DNA of 64,000 nt, from the NCBI GenBank assembly GCA_021464245.1, contig JADCRB010000065.1, positions 504,689 through 568,688 on the forward strand, given 5' to 3'. The position numbers and the translations under genes are program-made. Source of the stretch: Carallia brachiata (Eukaryota; Streptophyta; Magnoliopsida; Malpighiales; Rhizophoraceae). Shown one piece after another: positions 56,366 through 64,000 of this stretch (its first letter is position 1; every line of letters begins with the position of its first letter). The notes under the pieces were generated by a model. The model worked only from the letters and a program-made list of their open reading frames with translations. It was not told the DNA's origin and searched no databases.

Positions 56366-59300
56366 ATCATATTTTAAATTTATCTAAAATAAAAAATAAA
56401 AAAAAGGTTAGTGAGCACAAATGGAGTCACATCACTATCCCCTTTTTCCTAGTTTACACCACCCAAAGCAGTGGTAAGTGGAGTACGTCTGGGCAAATCT
56501 TTGGGTGGGGGTCTTTTTGGTTTTAGCTCAGTTGGAGGGACTGTTGGGCGGACTTTGGGTCGGAGCCAAACTACCGAAGGGATGATCAGGCATCGCCCCA
56601 CGAGAATCCCGCGGTCTCCCCACACGCGCCACAAAAAAAATGCCAAAAATCGTTGCGCAACCTTATCCGTCCTTGCCTTCCTTTTAAAATACGTTTTGTA
56701 ATTTGTTGTTTTAGTACAATTAATTATAATATTTTATTAAAATCGTTAAAATTTTTTGATTTTGTACTCTACTTTAAGGTCTTTTTTTTTATTTTTAGAA
56801 ACAACATTCTATCGAATATATTTTTCAATAACAATCCTTTTAACCAAAAAAGCATTTCTTTTAATATTTGTTTTCGACATAAAATGAAATAATTTTATTT
56901 TTATGTGATTGTTGCGTAAATATGAAAACTTTATAGAAATATCTCAAATATGATTCGGTGGAGTTCCAGATAGATGTGCCGGTTCCGATGTGCTTACTTT
57001 CTAATGTACGCATGATTATTGTTCGAAAAATCATGTTCTCACTTCGGACTTGGAAGGCTTTAAATTTGTAAAATGATATTCTATTTAAAAATGAGATGTC
57101 ATTTGCTTTAAAAATTAGATATTTTAGTTAACTGAATATTATTTTCTATTGACTAAAATTTTTTAATATTTCAAATGCTGGAAAATTTGAAATACATTTG
57201 TAAAATAATATTTCTCGTGGAACAAGCAGGGATTTTGTTTTTTAAATTATAACAAAAAAAAAAAGATTTGTGCCCACTGCAAGGAGACACCTTCGGCCTT
57301 AGGCCTTGATGGGTGCCGTATTGTCATCGCGAAATTACGGAATTGCCCCTCATGGTTTCCCACGGGAGTGCAAAGCGCGTGTGGCAGGCAGGCAGGAGGC
57401 AAATGCTCATGCCAATGACTCTGGTCTGGTGTCCGAATCATCGATATCTACGCCAGTTTTGGAAAGTAGCTGGTTGTCATTGAAAAATATATTTTAATTG
57501 GAAATAATTACATGTAAGCAGGCACACTTATTAACGAACGCTATAAACGCTAGATGCGATGACAGCACATCAACTAAGTGCGATCTAACGGTCATTTGCA
57601 TATACTTTGGCAGACCACATTGCACCGTAAAGAGCCCTAATTTAATTTGTAATGTTTATTAATTTTACTTTTTGTTAGATGAATAAAATTTATTTATAAT
57701 TTTATGATATATTTTATTTTAATATTTTTATTTTAAGTAAAATTTATTTATTATGTAATATAATATTATAAATAAATTATATTTATTAAAAAATATAATT
57801 TAAATTAAAATTTCGCTTAACTAATATTTTTTGTAGAGTAGTAGTCGACTTGGATGTTCAATTTACAATCGGGAAACAGGGAAAAAGGCTTTCCAGAAGT
57901 TTTCCTTCGTTAGCAAGCTCGATCTCATTCTGTTATTTTATTATGAATTTTTTTTACTTTTTTTTTTTTTTGAGAAATATTTGTGAAATCTTTCAGGTTT
58001 CATCATTATAATAAGATTAAAGTGGGGTGAATTATTAGACAATTAAATTTAAATAAGTAAAAAATTAAATAAATTATTAAACTTTATGTAAAATAGATTG
58101 TCTATCTATTTTAATATTACCTAAATAATGCTCTTTTTTCTTTTCTTAACAATTTTTTTTTGTTACGAAAATAGTTAATGGGCATAGATAGGTGAGAGCA
58201 CAATGGACACATAATAATCTGAATTGTTAAATAATAAAAAATATATTAAATTTAAAAAATAAAAAAATTAAATTAATAACGTATATTTTACTTGTCTCAC
58301 CAAATATATGCGTATAATAAAGTTTTTGTCAAACAAAATTTAAAGATAGAGGGGTGTTCCCAGACCATGGGCCTATCTATATGGAATTCCAATATCCGGT
58401 GGGATCTTGATCTGCAACCTTCTTTTACGTAATTAACTTTGTAATCTAGTTGAGATCTTTATTTGGTACACGTTGCACGCTGCCGTCGACCGTCCGTAAC
58501 ACAAGAAAAAGATTGAGTTTAGTGGATAAAAACGTGCTCAAAAGAGAAAAAAAAAAAGGATAATTAACAAGTCCAGTTTTTTTTTTTGGTTTTCCGTCCG
58601 TCGGTCTCAAAATTTAAGTTGTAATTATTAGAATTAGAGTACAGCTCCTTAATTGATAAACCAAAGCTGTTAGGATAAGATAATAAGATAAAAAAAATCC
58701 ATAAAAAAAGGGGTTAATTGGAGCATCATCACAAACAGCATTGAGGCTACGAGGTCCGCCCACGTCAGAATCCACAACGGTTGTGGCTTTGCTGGGTGAA
58801 ATTCAACATTGGATGATAAATGCATTATTGACAACGTTTAGTGCCCTTTATATCCACAATTGATTATGAATAAACAAAAAAAAAAAAATCTGCATCTTTT
58901 AGGGTTGTGATTAGCCAGCCATTTCATACTTCGGTCTAATATAAATCATCTATATCGAATTAGAAATCCATAAGAATTTTTTTTTCATACATTATCGCTT
59001 TAGCATTTCAAAGTTAATTACAGTTGCATAATTACAAAATTGATGTTAATTTTTTACTGTTTTCTTATATTTTGACGTGATATTGTTTTACTTTCTCATT
59101 GTCCAACGCTTTCAAACCGAAATAACTAGATTAGAAATTATCTATATGGAACTTTAACAATTTGTTTAGAGTTAGGACTAATTTTGCTGAACTTAATTAA
59201 AAAAAATAATATTTCAACTTTGTTAGTCCATGAAAATTGTTCAATCACCATTGAGGTAGTAATATAGTCAATGATTAGGTGTCTTTCTTTTGTATTGGTT

Positions 59301-60902
59301 TAAATTTAATTTTTTTTGCTGTTGTTCGTTTCCTAATATTAGAGTATTAATTTAAGTTTGAGTTTTTTTATTGTCGTCCGTTTTTTAATATTCGAGTATT
59401 TATATCGATAGCATGATATTAAATTTAATACTTATTAATATATTGCGAGCGAATACGTGAGAGATTTACTTGAATCTAATAATTTTATATGGTGGGTCAT
59501 TCTTATACATAATTTAAATAAATATGTCAAAAGTGACCCTTGGCCCACAAATGGTGAAACAAAAAAGAAGATGGTAAAAGCATATGTGTAGACTTTCTAA
59601 GTATCCAAATATTCACAGTATTTTTTTTTGGTTTATTTAAAATTTTATTTGACTGTAAGGTAAATAATAAAAGTAATTTCTCTTATTTTTATAAAACATG
59701 TATAATTTTTACCTATTGTAAGATTGAATATTCGAGACCAAGAAAATAAAAATAAAAATTATTTTAAGAAAATTGGCATAAGATGGCGCCGAGTAGTTCT
59801 ATCACTTGGGCTTGTTCTTGGTTCTCGCCCACAAAGTAGGCTTGAACCAAGTTTCATGACCCATCCCATTCTAGCCTTATTTGGTGGTTTGGATGGGCCA
59901 CGTATGTCAAGCTCCGTCTGAATATTCGTTATGCTTTGTCCTTTAATTTGAAACTTGGTCAGTCCAAAAAGAGTAAAGGCATTAGTTTTAAATTTAAATG
60001 CTTACATGGATAAATATTCTTGGTTCAAAAAAAAAAAAAGAAAATTATTAGGTGACAACATCTGTAGAAGAGGAAGGGGACAGATTGGTACTTTGGTCTA
60101 TGTTTTCGACTCATAACTCACAACTAAAAGCAAAATTTTTGAAAAGCATTTAAAAGAATAAAAGTTTTAACCTATTTAAACAAAATTACTTATAAACTAT
60201 ACACACACACACACACGCACGCATATTGATTTTTCAATGAATATTACAAATAAAAATTTATTAATTTATTTAAATAAAAGTTTGCCGCTTTCAAACTATA
60301 ATTGAATTGTCCCTAATAAATTAAGTTTTAGTTGCACATGTTTAGGTGAACATAACTGACATTTTATTTATAAGCTAAAATTAGAAGAGTAATGCTAATA
60401 TTCCTTTCTTTTCAATCATATTACTGTAAAAAGTACTTTTAACAGAAAACCCATAATAGATCCACAAGATCTTTTAATTCTACATTCAAGAAAATTTGAG
60501 AAAACTATTTAAAATAATAATTTGGTGGTTATTTAGCGTACCTCTCTCATATTAATTTGAATTTAAATTTTAGTATTGTTGCTGTTACAGATAAGTGGAG
60601 ATTTATGTTAAGTGTAATGAGCTGGTTCAAAATTCGTTAACACTATAATCGGATACGAAGGAGATCTACTCGACTCCAACGATACTTAAAAGGTGGGTCC
60701 ACTTGATGGCGTAAGTTAAATAATGCAATAACTCAAATAATTAACTTCAATTTACAAATCTAATAACCGACATATTTACGATCTTCCAAAACCCAAATTT
60801 TTATCCCGGACTTAATGAAACACATGTATCCAACGGCTAAACGTAAGCAGCCGCTGTCCAAACTTATCTTCGTGCAAATCCACCTCGGAAAGGGGTCGGA
60901 AG
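56366..60902. other. Intergenic DNA left of the rhodanese gene
   Basis: No gene was recognised. Two short GC-rich islands stand out (56460-56640 and 57260-57430) in otherwise AT-rich sequence. A (CA)n repeat lies at 60201-60222. The last few hundred bases form the promoter of the downstream gene, with no TATA box clear enough to call. Confidence 0.55.
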
Positions 60903-63900
60903 ATGAGCCTTTGCCGTGCTCTTGGCTCTGTTCCTTTCTCTGCTATTATTACAATTTCCAGCAACAACAACGTTGTTTCCGCCAGTCATCAATCTGTCCA
61001 CCAATACCAACTGACAAAATGTCGGTTTTTAACTTGTCTAACCAACCCAATTCGACTAGTTCCACAATCACCAGAACCAAAATTCAGGAAGAAGAAGAGG
61101 GGGAGGAAGAAAACGTGGACTTCCAATTGCGCCATTTCTCAACTCCCACAATTTGAACTTCCAGAGTCTTCAGATGAGTTCGTTGTTGTCAATTTCTATC
61201 GCTTTGTGTTCATCAAAGACCCGCATGCAGAAGTTGCCAAGCACCTCTCCTTTTTCAAGGTGTTTTTTTTTTTTGTTGGTTCTATTTCATTTTCTGTAGC
61301 GTTTAAGTGCCTGATGGGTACTTAACGATTGCATCTTTACCTTGATCTCTTTTCAGGGTCGGGAAATCCATGGCCGAATATACCTGAATGAGCAGGGGAT
61401 TAATGCTCAGGTATGGCTTTTTCTTTCTCTTAAACAATTATTTTTAAGAGGAAGGAGTTTCGATTTCTGTGTGTTTCCACTTCAAGAAATTTCCTAAATC
61501 AGGTCTTGATTGACTCAGGAGGCTGAACTGTGCTGAAAGATGGAAATTTTAGATGTCTGTGTTCGAATTTGTTGTATATTGGGAAAGACTCTCGATTACC
61601 TTGGTGGGGTTTGTATTTGTAAGCCTGCGTGCTTCGTTTGTCCTGTGAAAGTGACCTAAATTTTTTCAATAGGATGTCCTCCCGTAGTTTTTTTTTTTTT
61701 TTTCTTTTTTGGGGTTATTTTTTTGTGTGACATGAAACTGCAGTTATTAATGTTATACGGGGTGTTAACTTGCTAGAGTTCAGAAGAATGTTAAAACGGG
61801 AATATTTTTATCGAGATGCTATGTTATGAGGGTGTATTTTTGTCAAATAAAGTATTCCTATGCGGCAATGTGAATGGTTATCAGCCTCATAAGGTTGAAG
61901 ATATATCATTTCTTTGGTTTCCTGGGGTAGTCTGTTCTGGTCTTTTTTCTCCGCTGTTTATGCCATTCCACATCGTTTGCAGTACAGTGGACCATTCAGT
62001 GATGCACTTGCATATGTTGACTGGTTAAAAGAAGATTCAAGATTTTCAGATATATTGGTTCAGATATCTCCCTCATTGAATGGTCATGCCTTCCCAAGAT
62101 TGAAGCTGCGGTATAAGCCCTCCCTAGTGCAGGTAAGATGATCTTTTCTCCCTCTTATATGCCCTTGTTATTTTAAATTCTTTTGTTCTGTTCAGTGGTT
62201 TTCTTTTGTTGTTTTGTTTGTTATAAATTATCTTTGCTGCTGCCAGCTGATTACTATTGTAAATATCATGAGTTATTTCTTTTTCTCTGTAGGTTCAGCT
62301 TGAGTTGGCATGTGATATTATCAAAACAGTTATGCATCTATATACCTGTGTGTTACATGTGCGTGTGTTTATTTTCTTAGTTTTTAATCATGAGGCAGTT
62401 TGTATGGTGCACAAGAAATTTCTAAATTTTACCCTTAAGTTGGAAGCTTATTCCATGGTTTTCATTGGCTGCTTTTGCATACAATACTGGAACCTGTTTT
62501 TTCCTTGAGGCTTCAGATTAAAAACTTATCTTTCAACTGCATTTCCCTTGCTAATTTAGGTGTAACTTTGTGCATGTTATATGCATACATATCACTCTGC
62601 CAATCTGGTGTCTATTTATCTTTTCCAGATGGAAGGAGGTATTTCCCATCTCCCGTTGCTCGACCCTTCAATGCGAGCAACACCCCTTGCACCTTCTGAA
62701 TGGAGAAATAGATTGAATGTTGGGCATGAAATTGCCGAGACATCAAAGTCAACCCTTGAGTCAAACTATGTTCTACTAGATGTGAGAAATGGTATGCACA
62801 TTTTACACAGGACATAGATGAGTCAATGGTTTATTTTAAGTTTCCGTATATGTGTTTGGATTGTAGAATGTCTTAAGCCAAAGGTTCATGACATGTCAAA
62901 GAATTTTGGTACAGGTATTGAATATGGGAGACTAAGTGCTTTGAAGGGAACAGGATTTTGTTTAGTAATTAAAACGATGTTGAGATTATTTACATGGATT
63001 TCAACATGGTATTTAACTATTCATGTTTAAGCGCTTCCCAAAGGATCCAAACTATCTCTTGCTTAGGGTTTAGGTTATGAGCGGTCTGCTAAAAGTCACC
63101 AAACACTGGACACAGGTTCTGGGACATATTACACGTTATATTGGTGTACTATCCGCATTTGTTTCTATCCATCTACCTTCTTTTATAGCTTCTCCAGGAG
63201 AATGTTGGGGATCCCTAAATGGCTTACTTTCAAACAAAAGAGAGAGAAAATTTGAAACAAGAACTACTGGAAAAGTGTCTACTCCTTTCCGTCCAAATTT
63301 CACCTAGTTAAAGAACTCATTTATATGGCTCTGTTAGCGCCTCAAAGTCCTCAACTTAAAACTTGGATGGGGGATAATGAAGATTTTTTTTTTTTTTTTG
63401 ACTTAGAGCATTTCCATAACATTTGGTCTGCAAAATTCTGCCCGGTGATATGAAAACATTCTGTCGATTTCCTCATGTTATTCTACTTTATCCTTTGGTC
63501 TCTCTTTTTGTATTCCCCTTCCTCACTGTTCTCCTCTGGTTTCTTTTCTAATCCTCAATCACTTTCATGATGTTGCATAATTTAATATATATATATTTTT
63601 TTGTTACATGCATAATTTAACATTATCATCCATTTCATGTCAGATTATAAACAACATCAAAAGGTGCTAATTTCTGTTTGATCAAGATTAAATTGCGATG
63701 TATTCCTTACGGTCAACCAAATTCACTGGGATTGGATATGATGTTGTCCATGGATGCTAGTTTCGGCCTAATCATTGGTTGATGATCCATTTGACTACTC
63801 TTGGGATGGGGCAAAACCCTTTGGATGTATATTTGTTTTTCTTAATTACCTGACATTCATAAGCTTATAGTTTACTGATTAATATTAAAATCATTGTTAT

Positions 63901-64000
63901 TCTCTGGACCAGGCTATGAATGGGATATTGGTCATTTTTTTGGTGCTCAACGACCTGATGTGGACTGCTTTAAGAGCACTTCTTTTGGGCTATCTTATAC
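60903..64000 (+). CDS. STR8: Rhodanese-like/TrhO-type chloroplast protein (STR8-like), 5' part
   Basis: Exons are 60903-61259, 61357-61410, 61983-62132, 62629-62791 and 63913 to beyond the window edge, with GT-AG junctions and consistent phases. It starts MSLCRALGS with a Ser/Asn/Arg-rich, acid-poor leader (about 1-90), typical of a chloroplast transit peptide. Then comes the TrhO/UPF0176 N-terminal domain: VVVNFYRFVFI, GREIHGRIYLNEQGINAQYSG, the DWLKEDSRFSDILVQ region and LKLRYKPSLVQ. A PLLDPSMRATPLAPSEW linker and the beginning of the rhodanese domain follow (VLLDVRNGYEWDIGHFFGA). The catalytic Cys loop lies outside the window. Bacterial TrhO proteins hydroxylate wobble uridine of tRNA. The plant protein is annotated as rhodanese-like protein 8, and its substrate is not settled. 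Closest by the retained motifs: Arabidopsis At1g17850. Confidence 0.9.

Noticed and set aside
56522..56590. Possible tRNA or SINE: TAGCTCAGTTGG matches a tRNA A box
   Set aside because: The D-stem partner does not pair, the downstream GGGTCGGAGCC is a poor B box, and no acceptor stem can be built from the flanks.
57260..57430. GC-rich island that might be a small gene or organelle DNA insert
   Set aside because: Short open frames only, with no recognisable protein and no match to plastid or mitochondrial genes that I know.
1..64000. LTR retrotransposon, CRISPR array, integrated virus or prokaryotic operon
   Set aside because: No paired LTRs with primer site, no reverse transcriptase or integrase domains, no regularly spaced repeats and no viral gene were seen on either strand.

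Overview
The window is nuclear DNA of a flowering plant, most likely a eudicot. The genes are split by short GT-AG introns, the intergenic DNA is very AT-rich, and every recognisable protein is a land-plant family: AGO1 with its miR168 site, a SUS6-type sucrose synthase, a YSL7-type transporter, a chloroplast rhodanese protein, STT3B and LOG. The species cannot be named from sequence reading alone.

Layout. About 1-32 kb is a degenerate segmental triplication. Unit A (about 1.03-15.57 kb) and unit B (about 15.57-27.26 kb) share the same order: a fragment of a GT77-type glycosyltransferase, a broken 5' piece of STT3B, then a six-exon YSL7-like metal-nicotianamine transporter, all on the minus strand. 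Unit C (from about 29.43 kb) shares only the left part of the unit and leads into the one complete glycosyltransferase gene (30.8-33.9 kb). Only the YSL copy in B is intact (700 codons). The YSL copy in A has lost two splice acceptors, lacks one codon in a conserved motif and carries a 1-bp deletion near its C terminus. The STT3B pieces are pseudogenes that have kept different internal parts. Unit-specific insertions explain most length differences: two poly(A)-type retroposons in A, one in B, foldback MITEs, repeats rich in CCGGTT, and a 1.45-kb block in B that holds an ARL2/TTN5-like exon.

36.7-42.1 kb holds a minus-strand sucrose synthase with 15 coding exons, two GC-AG introns and a C-terminal tail that ends in a predicted membrane helix. 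Its first two exons contain three 1-bp frameshifts. 43.2-50.8 kb holds a complete minus-strand AGO1 with 21 coding exons, a 5'UTR intron, a TATA box and a miR168 target site. 51-60.9 kb is mostly empty apart from an intron-less LOG pseudogene fragment and a foldback element. From 60.9 kb to the right edge runs the 5' part of a plus-strand rhodanese/TrhO-type gene (STR8-like) that is cut by the window end.

The genes do not form one pathway. The theme of the left half is repeated gene duplication, fragmentation and retroposition. The right half is three conserved single-copy-looking genes. No prokaryotic features, CRISPR arrays or virus-like genes were seen.
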